From assembly GCA_015178975.1 (NCBI GenBank), contig WHVD01000017.1, forward strand, positions 620,001-684,000: 64,000 nt of DNA, in the 5' to 3' direction. The notes under the pieces were generated by a model. It had not been told where the DNA came from, did not search any database, and saw only the letters and a program-made list of their open reading frames with translations. Below are positions 12,191 to 22,918 of this stretch, piece by piece; positions within the stretch are counted from its first letter, which is position 1, and every line of letters starts with the position of its first letter. Position numbers and translations under genes: made by a program. This stretch comes from Hysterangium stoloniferum (taxonomy: Eukaryota; Basidiomycota; Agaricomycetes; Hysterangiales; Hysterangiaceae).

Positions 12191-15125
12191 TAGTGAGAGT
12201 AGACGAGTATACGTATTGTGTATTTAAGGGGAGTCCAATAGATTCCCAGGCATAGCATTGGGACTATGCTTACGCGGGATTCACAGCTTTTAGTCACTTG
12301 GGCTATACCGGGAGCGAAATTGCGCGCTTCGTGTTCAATTCTACCAATACTTGCAATCGCCAACGAAAAGAAATCCAACTATCCTTTCTTTTTAAACCCG
12401 GCCCCTTCACTTCACGCGATTCATAAGTAGAGTCTTTCAGGACTCCTACCCTCTCCTTACCCGAATAATTCCCTTTACCCCATGACATCGTCTACTACCA
12501 CCAAAATTAGGCCGGGCATCTAATAATAGCTAGTGACTCCGAGTTATCACCGCATACTGTCGCGATTGTCCAGCTTTGTCTAATCCGGAATGTCTGTGTG
12601 GTTGGGCAGTGGGAGAGCATTAGCTCTCCGCGTGGGAAGCGAATCGACAGAGTCGTCGTAAGAGAAACAAAGGCGTGAGACTCCTCCTTTTGTTCAGCTA
12701 GACGTTGAGTGCCGAACTACTTCCGGCAAGCTAGGGATCGCGCGGCACTCGTCACTAAAGTGTTCTCGAGCGCTAAACTTCAGCTTTTCAATTCAGCAGG
12801 CTATCCTTGGACATCGCCTCCAGCGGCACACTTGAAATCTTTATCCTCAAATGCCCGGTGCCGCCCGGGTCGACTGGCGCACATGTACATTCCAGTTACA
12901 TGTTTCCACAGCACAGACTTCCTGAGGGGATACACATGTATTTAATCTCGCACAGCCACTCGAATCAATGAGATGAGAATCACACAGTTTTCAGCTGTCA
13001 TGTCCCATCCATTATGTATGAGGGAGGGGGCAACCTTTCGCTGGGTAGGACGAAGAACGGATCAGAGCTCCGCAGGACTTGTACAGCCACGTTGTCCCGG
13101 AATATTATTCATGCTACAACTGGACCACATCCCTTTCAGGTTGTCTACGCGGCGCGCCGTAGGTTGTAAAGGTCATTATCACGCACACTGATACATCATC
13201 GTAATTTATTTACCCCGCGGAACGACGGGCACTGCAATGGAAGGATAGCGATGGGACGCACGGTCCTGTACAAAATCTTTGTACCTCGCACCTGTACTAT
13301 GCCATTCACCCAGCCTACAGATATGTATATATATATTCTACGCCAACCACTTAAACCTCATTTAGTTTGCACAGCCACTTACGAGAAGTAGACGCAGCTA
13401 CTCACTTGCTTGCCCGTATTCGAAGTTGATCCTGCAAAGACTTGGAGCAAACATTGATGCAAATCGGAAGTCGGGTGACGGTTGACGTCAATGTGGTTCT
13501 TTATAACTCGTTGCTTTTATTTTGGAAGTTGTGAAGGTTGAATTAGCTCTTTCACAACGTTATGAGCCGGACCGTCATTCCCAAGAAATTTACCATAGGA
13601 TAGAACAACTTCAGTGGGTCATACAGTCGATTCTGGCGCCTTTCAAAGCTTTACCTTGATTGATTTACCAGTAAACATATCCCCTCTCATTCAGTATGCC
13701 CCTTAGTACGAAAAACCCATTATTACAGCTACAATGTACATTTGGCGGAGGTCCGCCATTGTCTCCTTGTTAATAAACGCAGTGGCAACAGTATGACGTA
13801 CAGTTGTCCATCTATGAACTATCCATCATTTGCACTCAATTATCTTAGTCGGCAGTTCAACAATCGCCCCAGCGACTATTCAATAAAACCACGGTTTGCA
13901 GCAAGTCAATAATAGTTGGTAATATTATAAAAATTATATCGCACCTGTGGTGATTGACATTTATGGCTTGATCTACAACATGGAAATAGAGGTATATAAT
14001 CGACACTTGTTCCAACCCCTTACCGAAAGTGTACTTTGAATACCTTCAGTGGTGTTTTCGCTGTGGTATCGAATCTATGTATGTAATCTGACGGAGCATA
14101 TATATATGTGCTGACAACTAAGACACTTGAACAGTCACACAGCTCCCTAGGGCAGAACAAACGACTATGCGCCGTCAGATTTGAAAAATTACGGTGAAGA
14201 GGTATCGAAGTACACTTTCGGTTAGGGGGAAGAACAAAGGGGTTAATAATATTTCTTTGTTCCAGGTTGTGGAACAAGCCATGAAGGTCGATCACAACAG
14301 ATGTTATACATAACTGCAGCATATGGGCGAAATCAAAAAAAGGGACCGGGACACGATGATCTACTCTGTCAAGCATTCCCTGAGTTTTGAAGAAAAAATT
14401 GACCATTCCTCCAACTGTCCTTCGAAGAAGTAGCTGCAACGTGACCTCTCATCAAAGTATTTTCGTCACCATTATTGTCATGGTTTAATGTAGAAGATTT
14501 TCCACGAGAATTCATTATTATTTACGCACCTTGAGCACTCAGTTTGACAAATAAATAAATTGATGTGAATGTCAGAAGGACCATATCTCTCCCGACTCGG
14601 AGTTTCTCCAGATGGTTTTACCCTAAAGTTTTCATCTCTCTTTAACACAGCCTCGAATTATATCATTTATTTATAGGTGAAAAGTCCAACTTCATGCAAC
14701 ACGCCCGTATGCCATCCTCAGCGTTTTCATCTACTCGTACACCGATGAGGTCCGCCATGTGAGATATTATCTTATTCTGGAAAGAAAGTTGATCCAGTTT
14801 TTCCCAACCTACCATGAAATGTAAGGATGGCAATATAGATAGAAAGGAAATACCCACAGAAGGTCAAATGCAAACAGAGCATTGGGGTGGCTACATTCCG
14901 CAGCATCTTGAGGATGAGTTGCGAAACAACCGCTCATCGGAGATAGGTGTTTGCTCTGTTCCGTTGTTAAGTATATCTCAAATTAGACCCGACGTTATAT
15001 ACGTACAAGCCACGAAAAAGAAACGTCCAGAGTTGACGCAGGGAGTGAAGCGTGTGTTAGGCGGCATGTACAGTCCCCAGACTCGAAGAAGGTCGTCGTG
15101 TGTGCAGGAGCGGCGAATGTTTGGC

Positions 15126-15640
15126 CTAACACAAAACATTAATAATAATACTCCCATATCTCGTGGATGAAAGAGGTGCACCGTTTAGGCTGCTTATCGT
15201 ACTGATGAGATCGGCGCAATTTGGCGTTTCACCTCCGGAAACATGGCAACTTTGTGTACCTGATTCGGTGTAAGGTGGTCAAAAATTCCGGGATTCCAGA
15301 GCATATTTCAATAGACAGACTCACAAGTCTGATTTGAAAGACTTTGTGTGGGTTGAAGGGAAGAGCTGACGTCGGCATGGCCGCAGACTCTCATGGTAAC
15401 GTTCGCCTCGCTCCCATCCGCCGCAGGATATACGACAGTACTTATAATATTTCCGCCACCGCAACCAAGATCTAAGAGTCAAAACGGTCGCGATCTCAAT
15501 AAACCCAGATGATCCAAAACGTTTAACGAGCTGCACTTACCGGATGCTCTATTCAGATAAGGAGTTCTCACCACACCTGCATTGGTCACAGATTCAGAAG
15601 TCGCGAATATAAAAATGAATAGTGCGTATTTGAGATACAT
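15126..15640 (-). CDS. Small probable secreted cysteine-containing protein, 126 aa, three exons
   Basis: Exons on the minus strand: 15640-15541, 15471-15325 and 15259-15126. The introns (69 and 65 bp) begin GTAAGT and GTGAGT and end TAG and CAG; phases are 1 and 1, and the joined frame is 127 codons with the stop. The protein begins MYLKYALFIFIFATSESV, a good signal peptide (short basic n-region, hydrophobic core, likely cleavage near residue 22). The mature part has six cysteines, in the contexts DLGCGGG, RVCGHAD, NQTCTQSCHV, PNCAD and NVLC at the very end, plus one NQT glycosylation site. The second splice creates the CTQSC pair. An even cysteine count and small size fit the fungal small-secreted-protein class, some of which act at host or substrate interfaces; no family was recognised. 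DLGCGGG resembles a methyltransferase motif, but the protein is too short for that fold. Expression is unverified. Confidence 0.6.
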
Positions 15641-16255
15641 TGCAAGGAGGAAAAGGACTAGGTTTCAAGCTGAGACATGAGGCATTAAGCGACTGTGCTA
15701 GGAACGTCATTATTTGTACACGCCACGGGATCATAATGATTTCCCCCTAATAATGTGCATTAACCAGACACCAGAATGTGATCGGCATAGCGGATTGCAT
15801 GGAGCTGTGCACGTGCAAGAAAAAGAAATTAATATCGCGTGTCGATGGCCTGGTCACGGGAACTTACAGTAAGTGTGCCAATGTGCATGATGTGAACTTG
15901 GGAGTTCCAATAGTCTCAAGAATCGTCACAGATTCGCGCAGGCTTTATGATCCAGTATGGTTTGCCGTGAACGTAGGGCGAAATGACAATAATATAGTAT
16001 GAATATGGCTAATGTGACAATACCCAGTGTTACACATTGGCATGCAAAGAAGAATACGAAGAAAGCAAATTGGAAAGAGAGGATAGCGAAGGAAATGTAT
16101 GGACAGTGATTCGAATCCGATGACAGCGAGATAACAAGGGCAGTACAAGGTACAAGAATAGCAATCCGAGTGCAACGAGAGCGAGCAACTGAAGGCAAAT
16201 GGCGAGAAATTAACCAGACGGAATAAAAATATAACAAAGGGGGGTAAAATGAAAT

Positions 16256-17007
16256 CTATCTTCTTTTCGTTGTGGCCGTCCTATTGTGGCCGTCGTAATT
16301 CTGTGATCGAGGAGTTAAAGTAGAGTTGCGTGAAGGGTGTGATGCTGGCACAGAAGAATAACTATGCGTGTTGCGGGCTGGAACTTCGACGTAAGTTAAA
16401 GGAGAAATAATAAGAGTTTCGGGAGCAATTACCTTTGTCGATGTCCTTCCTAGTTACTATTTTTCGCTCAGGTTGGGAAGGAGGGCGGCCAAATGGGAGG
16501 GCGGTATTCATGTTGTCGAGGTCAGCTACAAGATGGAAATTTAGCACACCATGCGTCAAGAAACTAATAATGACATACAACGCGTTGTCCGATTGAAATT
16601 AAAGGCCAGATTTGTCCTTTGAGAAGGATACAGGTAACGTGTGTCTGTTACGTATGTAGGTTGTGGCACACGAACAGGAGGGGGCTTTGGGGCTTGAGCT
16701 TTCCGCGCATAATATTCCTGACTCGATCCACACGTTTCTAGAAAGCCATTTCACGTTAAAAAACAAAGTAGGCAAGAGACAAGAACGACTCACCGTCTTC
16801 TCGCGCAACATCCTCGTCCAGTGCCTTCCCGAAATCAAATCTTATAGGCCTCGCGCTGCCACTTGAATGGACCCAGTTAGGGCCACTAGGGACTGTGTAG
16901 TGTTCACGAGCAGTCTGGGAGCTATATCCTTGTTGTCTCTGAGGTGTTCTGACGGGACGAGGTGATTTCTGACTATGAGATGGTGCGGGGTACGACGTAT
17001 AGGACAT
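16256..17007 (-). CDS. Low-complexity Pro/Ser/Arg-rich protein of unknown function, 195 aa, four exons
   Basis: Exons on the minus strand: 17007-16794, 16737-16579, 16525-16433 and 16377-16256. The introns are 56, 53 and 55 bp with donors GTGAGT, GTATGT and GTAATT and acceptors TAG, TAG and CAG. All three have phase 1 and the joined frame is 196 codons including the stop, which is hard to get by chance. The protein starts MSYTSYPAPSHSQKSPRPVR and looks disordered: rich in Pro, Ser, Thr, Gln and Arg, with one acidic patch (KALDEDVARED), a block PPPVRVPQPTYVTDTRYLYP, then FGRPPSQPERKIVTRKDIDK and a basic C-terminus ending TATTKRR. No signal peptide, membrane segment or zinc ligand set. The ATG lies in a fair context (tccgccATGtcc). 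It could be a nuclear or cytoskeletal adaptor, but that is only a guess. Confidence 0.65.
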
Positions 17008-17828
17008 GGCGGAAGCGAGTGTGACAATGGGCGAGGGCAGTTGAACAATGCGAGGTCTCAAAACAAAACGGCAGACAGCCCACCCTCTCGTTCTTTAGTA
17101 GTCTGGCAATAGCCATCATTGTCTCCAGTTGTTATTGTACTGAAACCGAGATGCATTGTTCTATTGTTCTTGCATCGCATTCCGTACTTTGGGTGCCAAT
17201 CTTGTAAACCATGGAAGCATCGTCTATCATGAACAATTGGAAACAATAGCCTTTGGAACCGATTCTAATTTTAGTATATCTTATTGTGACTCCATGGTGA
17301 CAAATGACATCACGTGACCTTTATCGTACACGTGACCTACCCTCCTTCCACTGGTCGCATATTGATCTCTTGGACAACCACGCTTATCCCATTGTAAAAG
17401 CGGGTAGCAGCATGCATAGCTGTATATGAAGGAAATACTGCTCCGCTGAAGAATTCTCGTCGAAATTTGATTAATGCTATTTTATTCGCAATATTTCCGT
17501 TGACTACCTTCGATGAGTCAACCCAAAAATATATTATTATGTGCGCTACGATACGTTCTTATTTTTACTTTCTGAAGCATTCTTTGACCTATTCTAGGTT
17601 GTGTGCCCTGATTTAACATTAAATATTGCCAGTGATCAGTGGCTGTTTCTATTTTGGATGGATGACCCCATCCACGGTCTCACTTCCCCTTCATCATGAA
17701 AAATAAGGATGTATGCCTTTTTTTCCCTTAATAAATGACCTTGTTCTTTCTTGAGGCCACACTTTTTTTTTCTATATATAATCCTACGGAAACGTTTCAA
17801 GTGCAATACGCTCACACTACTAGAGATT
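17008..17828. other. Intergenic, no gene seen
   Basis: Only short, poorly supported ORFs on both strands. It would hold the promoter of the minus-strand gene ending at 17007 and, just before 17829, a TATA-like 'ctatatataat' at about 17774. No repeats of note. Confidence 0.5.
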
Positions 17829-18212
17829 ATGAAACAAGGAAGTGTAGATACCGCCGATGTCAGGGATGCCGAAAATCTGGCTTCTCATCCCTCCACACTT
17901 CCCCCGGTCGCGCAAGCTGTCCAAGTTGTAGGTATCGCCACTGAGATGCCGAAACGGTCCGAGTCTCACACTCTCTGGTGTGGCACACCCAACTCACAAC
18001 AGCTTGCCACCGATGCTTCCCTACCTCCGCAACGCACGTGTCGCATGTTAGGAGCGAATGGTTCCTGTAAAGCTGCAGGTTGCTCTTTTGAGGGCAGGGC
18101 ACTTGAGGGCAGCAAGTTCGACGAGAGAAGCGCTAGGGTTCTTCCAGGCGCCAGAGATCTTCAGCCTTCAGTGTCGTCTTTAGAAAACTGCAGAACTGAT
18201 CCGAGGGTATGA
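17829..18212 (+). CDS. Hypothetical ORF, 127 aa
   Basis: Open from the ATG at 17829 (MKQGSVDTADVRDAEN) to a TGA at 18210. A TATA-like element lies about 55 bp upstream. The protein is polar, with five cysteines clustered in the middle and C-terminal half (HTLWCGTP, RTCRMLG, GSCKAAGC, ENCR), no signal peptide and no recognised domain. A GTATGA donor overlaps the stop, so the ORF may be the first exon of a longer gene. No duplicate exists in the window to test the frame. Confidence 0.3.
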   Translation: MKQGSVDTADVRDAENLASHPSTLPPVAQAVQVVGIATEMPKRSESHTLWCGTPNSQQLATDASLPPQRTCRMLGANGSCKAAGCSFEGRALEGSKFDERSARVLPGARDLQPSVSSLENCRTDPRV

Positions 18213-19228
18213 CCGTTGCTCTTCCTGTCGGTGATCTTACTCAGAAAGGATGTTGTGTAGGTTATTGTTGCAGCCCCCGAGCAGTGTGACAGGTTCATGT
18301 TGAAGCGGGAAACAAGGACGAATGTACGTGGATCCCCTATGTAAATATTAAGCCTTCCGTCGAAGGTCACTTATAAGTCCCAGTCTCCCTCAATGGACAC
18401 AGCCCTCAAAGCTGCGGACTACGCCCTGCTCCATGCAAGCGGAGGCCTGTGCCCGTCCATACGAAAGCTTTAGAAACCACCGCAGAGGTTCCACTACACG
18501 ACCTTTTTTGGTGGGGGGACATTGATGAAAAACCTATTGATTAAGAGAGCAATGTTGACTTGGTCTGAAAAAAAAAACCATCTTTCTTTCCCCTATCCAA
18601 CCTGTAGCCATTCCTCCTCGACACGTTCTAGTCGATCCCACAATCATTTTATATATAACTTGAGAAAGCAGACAGCCTGAGTGTGCTCATATTCGGTATT
18701 ACAATCGTGTGGTAAAGCAGTCAACCTAAAAGTTCCGCACATCCACTTGTAAGTAAAATTATCTCTCTAACATAACACATTTCTTGAACTTTGTCTACAA
18801 AAAAGGATGGTCCAGCTGTCGTGGGCAATGGATACGTACCTCTGACGATCTATCCGCCAATTAAAGGCTATACTAACTACAGTATCAAGTAGGAATGAAT
18901 ATTGGGCGATAATGTACAGCACAGATGCTAGTCTAATCTTGATCTTCGATACTAACTGGATTTCCAAAAACAAAAGTCAAAATTGTATCATATTTGATGC
19001 AGTGCTAGAACTCCTCGTCACGTAACAAATAATATTCACAATGATCGCATGGAGGCGAGTACCACTTCCATGCAACCTTGTGAACTTCGCTAGTGCCGAG
19101 GCGCTGGGTGCACTCTCCAGGACAGATACCTCTTTTGCTGGAGAAACCCCCCCACCTCCCCTTGCACTAACCTTCCGGCAATCCATACTGTCAGAAATAT
19201 TTGGAGATTTCAAAATGCGGAATTTAAA
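18213..19228. other. Intergenic or unassigned
   Basis: Contains short ORFs on both strands, for example a minus-strand frame at 18161-18370 reading FDGRLNIYIGDPRTF that could be an isolated exon. None could be joined into a convincing spliced gene. No repeat structure seen. Confidence 0.4.
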
Positions 19229-19588
19229 ATGTATCCCACTCATCCAGGAGGACCTGGGTGTTCAAACTCGCATATCCGTAACATGCATTACTGGTTGGTT
19301 GAACATTTATTCAGACATCAAAAAGGCGGCAGGATAGACTTGTCTCTTGGGCAATTAGCCCATATTTATGAGTCACTATTATGGTGTCCCGGAAAAAATT
19401 GTCACCAGCAAGGCGGGTGTTTTTGGAAAGAAAATTTCCAAGACCATGTGAGGAATCATAAAGATGGGCTGTCACCCGTTCGGTCATTGGTAGACATTGA
19501 GAAATGTGAGGCTGACATACTACATTTGGTGTGCTCGCTTTCATATTGGTGGCACCAGTGCCCTGGCCTGTCTTGCCTGTTGCGGTAG
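19229..19588 (+). CDS. Possible zinc-finger-like exon
   Basis: An open frame whose central part reads LLWCPGKNCHQQGG then FQDHVRNH, a C-x4-C-x14-H-x3-H arrangement compatible with one C2H2 finger. The layout (a hydrophobic LAHIYESLL just before the CPxxxC, then basic HVRNH) resembles the second finger region of the six-exon family at 42.8-44.6 kb, where LLAALYTCPLKGC precedes RHVHRHY. The similarity is short and may be chance. Flanking exons could not be fixed; overlapping frames on both strands compete. Confidence 0.3.
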   Translation: MYPTHPGGPGCSNSHIRNMHYWLVEHLFRHQKGGRIDLSLGQLAHIYESLLWCPGKNCHQQGGCFWKENFQDHVRNHKDGLSPVRSLVDIEKCEADILHLVCSLSYWWHQCPGLSCLLR

Positions 19589-20085
19589 TAGATCTCAACA
19601 CACTCAGACAACCAGGATTTTTTGGAATTCTTTTGCTATCAAAGCACCAGATAACCATACACGAATGAAATATTTTTCCGGAAAGATCAAATATCCCATT
19701 ACTGAAATAGTTGTGGATCCTGATAGTGAGAAATTTTCTTAACGAGGGAAGCCCATGGTAACTTGGCGCGATTTCAAACCAAACGAGGAGTGTTGGTTAC
19801 AGGTAGTGCAAGGATAATCTAAAGAACATTGCCTGATGTTTCATGTATATGATCCATATAAGCACTTACCTCCCGGCATCTGAATGAATGTCGGGCCGGA
19901 CTCTAGTCACTATCAGAATCATTGGCAAGAAAGAAGTGTGAGCAACTTGTCATTGAGAGATGAGGGGAGCTGGGTTTCGTGGGGTGATGGACATGCAATG
20001 TATCACTGTCAAGTCGTGAAAGGTAATTGAATGCACAGTTCAATATAAGCTCAGGTGATGTGGAAGGTGTAAGATGTTGACAGTA

Positions 20086-20108
20086 CAGTCGATTATGTCA
20101 TAATGCAT
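20086..20108 (+). repeat. pogo left terminal inverted repeat
   Basis: Pairs with 22896-22918 over 23 bp with one mismatch; flanked outside by TA. Confidence 0.9.
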
Positions 20109-20368
20109 AACACTCGTCCCCACCCTCAGCCAATGCATTATGAGATTTATGCAACACCAGAAGTGTCACACATGTGTGACAATATGTGACATATACGTTG
20201 TTTATGGCGTTGTCTAGGGCCGGCCTTCAATGTAAATGACATTTTATTAGAATATTATTTTTTGCAAAAAGACAATTTCAACAGTGATTTAGTTTTGAGA
20301 AGGCAATAGGTTGTCTACTATATTTTTCTCTAGATTGGAAACCATTGATAATAAATGTATTCCATTAT

Positions 20369-22592
20369 CTATGTAGTATGAGCTCTTACCGTAGTGTGCC
20401 TGAAAAAGGTGTCAAGAGTAGTTTGTTTTGAGTTAATAGGGTCTTCATGAACCAAATGGGCATGAAATTTGCACAGCAGATAATTCAACTCGAGATTGTC
20501 AGATGGACTTGCCCCATACTTGATTACCAATTGCTCCAGTTGTTTTACCAATTTGATTGTATCATGTCGACTGAGATTGTCAGTGGGGTCTGAATTATCA
20601 TTGTCAGATTCATCAATTTCCATGATTTCCCCCTTCTCCACTTGCTGTTCATATACTACCTGTTGCACAATATCCTTATCTCCACCAGGAAATGCATAGG
20701 GAGATTGATCTCCATCATTTTTTCCCTCTTCAACAGGGTTAATTAGTTCTTTGACAGTTGGTAATTGACCAAAGATATGGTTCTTTTGATGAAGAATTTT
20801 AATAAAGCTCCCAAGATTTTTTTCAGCTGTTACAAGCTGGGAAGGACGGAATGCTGGGAGTTTGATGGTGAGCTTGGGCCTTCCACAGACAGCAGACAAT
20901 GCCTTAATGGTTTCCTGTGCCTTTGAAACATCACCCTCAGCTTCCATTACAGCTTTAAGAGCTGGATGCCAGTGAGCATCCTTGTACTGATCACTAAGAT
21001 GCTGAATCAGTGCCATCTCTGCTTGTGGAAGTGTCATGTCACTGCTTGCAAATCTTTGCAAGATATCATGCACCAGGATCAGAAGCCACCTGTGGAGTAG
21101 TCTTCTCAGAGCTGTCTTCAGCAGATGTTGACAATAGCTGTCTGTTATACATAAATGCAAAAAAAATAATTAGTAGCTGCATGAAGAGAGTAAAAAGAAT
21201 CAACCTTTGAATTTTAGTGTGGTTCCAACAATGCTGAATGGTCTCAGTCGCTACTGCCTCCCAGGCTGCATCTGCCATTTGCATTCCTTCAAGGAGGTCA
21301 ATTTTATAGATGTCTGGTTCATTTGCCTCATCCAGGTCAATTGCACGATGACAGAAAAGGCCACGGTAATGTGCTTTGAAGCAGCAGATTATTCCTGCAT
21401 CAAGTGGCTGCACAAAGGAGGTGAGATTTGGCTTGAAATACTCAATGTGTATGTTTTTTGGCTGATATTCAATGTATTCAATGTAATGACCTGAAAAATT
21501 ATCAATGACAAGCAAGATGTGCCGTCCTTCAGCTTGCATCTTCAGGTCAAACTTCTTAATCCATCTGTAGCATTAATTAGTTGCTAGCTCTCAATGTCCT
21601 GAGTAAATATGGAGGGAGGGCTTACTCTTGAAATATCTCAGATGTCATCCATGCCATTTTGTTGTTCCAATAATTAAAGCTATGATCTCGAGGTGATTTT
21701 TTTCCAAAGCAGTGGGGTTGCTTTGACCTTCCAATGTAAATTGGTGGCATTTTCTCACTGCTATCTGCATTGCAAGCAAATCCCAGTCTAATTTGAAACT
21801 TGTTTTTTTTCTTTCCACTCATATGTTTGTCTGACAGGCCACGATCAGGAGGACACCTGGAAATGCATGTGATAATCTCTCATTCAACAAACAAGAATAA
21901 CTCACTTTGGAAATAGACTTGTCTCATCAAAATTCCACTGGTCACAGGGCTTGAATGTTTCCATCAAGCTCTGAAGCCTTTTCTGTTCAGCCTCTACAGC
22001 ACTGAGATCTACAGAGCCAGCCTCCCCATGTCACCGGTATTCCTTGAGCTTATAGGTTGCACAAAAGGAAGGGATCCACCCATCACAAGTGAGTTGTTGA
22101 TCATCAGGCACATCAAATACATAAAATCTCGAAATGCTTGTGCTTTTCATGCAACATGGGTCCACTAACAGTCTCATTCTTCTCCAGCATATGATTGACC
22201 CATAGAACCAATGCATGCTCAATGTCAGGTTGAGTGACAATGCATGCACACTTTGAAGATAATGCAGTTGGGTTAGATTGACTGCGTTCTTCAAGTGTTG
22301 GACGTTTGCTGATGGCTTGAGAGAGTGCTGATTGGGAAAAATGTAAAGCACCATCAATCTTGGTCTTGAAATGGTTGACAATGTCTCCTTGTGAAAGTAA
22401 TGGATGTTCATCAACATACTTGAGAACAGTCAGCCAATCAGCAAGTGTCAGATTTGCCCGCTGTGTGTGGATTGCTGGTTTTGCAGATGTCTTTGGCATA
22501 TCTTTACTGCCAACCTGCTTCTGTTTGTTTTTGACATCCGGTGCTGGCTTTTCTCAAGGCTTTCGTGTAGTCTTGGGCTCAGTTTTAGGCAT
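20369..22592 (-). pseudogene. pogo-like DDE transposase with CENP-B-type HTH, inactivated
   Basis: Reading from 22592, the N-terminus carries the psq/CENP-B-type helix-turn-helix (ADWLTVLKYVDEHPLLSQGD) and then a second DNA-binding block with CDGWIPSFCATYKLKEY. The DDE catalytic domain follows: first Asp in WNFDETSLFPK, second in LLVIDNFSGH, third in SFVQPLDAGII. Introns are visible after SLFPK (GTGAGT...CAG), after SEIFQE (GTAAGC...CAG) and near HTKIQ. The C-terminal tail ends QTTLDTFF, a PIP-box. Damage: in-frame TGA at 22554-22556 (codon 13), a frameshift near 22,120-22,140, TGA at 22031-22033, and a frame change near 21,070. Both TGAs are where an arginine CGA is plausible. This family cuts and pastes DNA at TA sites; this copy is not expected to be functional. 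Confidence 0.85.
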
Positions 22593-22895
22593 TAGGAATT
22601 AAAGACACAGTTGGAGAATGATAAAGGGTGTATGAAAATTTCCAATGCCCTGACATGCCTTAGTGCAATGCCACTACATACTGGCATTTGTATGAATAAT
22701 ACAGCCTATTTAATTCAAACCTAAGCAGCTGGTGAAAGCTGTGCCTCAATCTGTCCTATTACGGTAATTCCAGTTCTGAAACCTTAATTTCTCTCCCCAT
22801 AGTAATGCATATTGCCCTCCTCGGCCTATGCATTATGCGTTATGTGTTATGCATTCATTTTCTCTGCGTACCAACATCATTCCCAATACAACCCA

Positions 22896-22918
22896 ATGCA
22901 TTATGACCTAATCGACTG
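22896..22918 (-). repeat. pogo right terminal inverted repeat
   Basis: Complement of the left end at 20086-20108; flanked outside by TA. Confidence 0.9.

Larger units (their letters stand above)
1..14100. repeat. Degenerate tandem array, unit about 4.6 kb, carrying a minus-strand gene family
   Basis: Blocks recur in the same order. A gene-upstream block (shared text such as 'catgagatcg' and 'gagttatcac') starts near 1, 4,100, 9,130 and 12,340. A gene-downstream block (shared 'ggtaaacat' and 'tttcaaagctttacc'-like text) lies near 1,700, 5,270, 6,350, 9,980 and 13,650. Between them sit gene copies at 2.4-4.0, 7.0-8.9 and 10.7-12.2 kb, plus a fragment at 6.0-6.2 kb. Divergence between units is substantial, so the duplications are old, and unit edges are approximate. 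Apart from the listed copies, the stretches 405-2,370, 4,020-5,960, 9,100-10,280 and 12,250-14,100 contain only short ORFs whose frames are not conserved between units; I see no separate gene there. Confidence 0.8.
20086..22918 (-). mobile_element. pogo-type DNA transposon, 2,833 bp, with TIRs and TA target duplication
   Basis: The ends are inverted repeats of 23 bp with one mismatch: 20086-20108 (CAGTCGATTATGTCATAATG...) and the complement at 22896-22918. Both ends abut a TA dinucleotide (20084-20085 and 22919-22920), the target duplication of the Tc1/mariner/pogo superfamily, and CAGT termini fit pogo. Subterminal 'atgcattatg' motifs recur inside each end. The single gene inside is a pogo-like transposase on the minus strand. 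The element is whole at the DNA level, so its ends could be moved by an active relative, but its own transposase is broken. Confidence 0.9.

Noticed and set aside
12595-12675. tRNA-like stretch with 'ggcagtgggagagcattagctctc'
   Set aside because: It does not close into a full cloverleaf, and the expected T-loop sequence is absent.
15325-15471. LDLGCGGG-like text suggesting a SAM-dependent methyltransferase
   Set aside because: The spliced protein is only 126 residues with a signal peptide, and no other methyltransferase motif is present; the glycine-rich text is coincidental.
15926-16237. 103-codon hydrophobic minus-strand ORF
   Set aside because: Low complexity, no coherent membrane-protein pattern, and overlapping frames on both strands compete.
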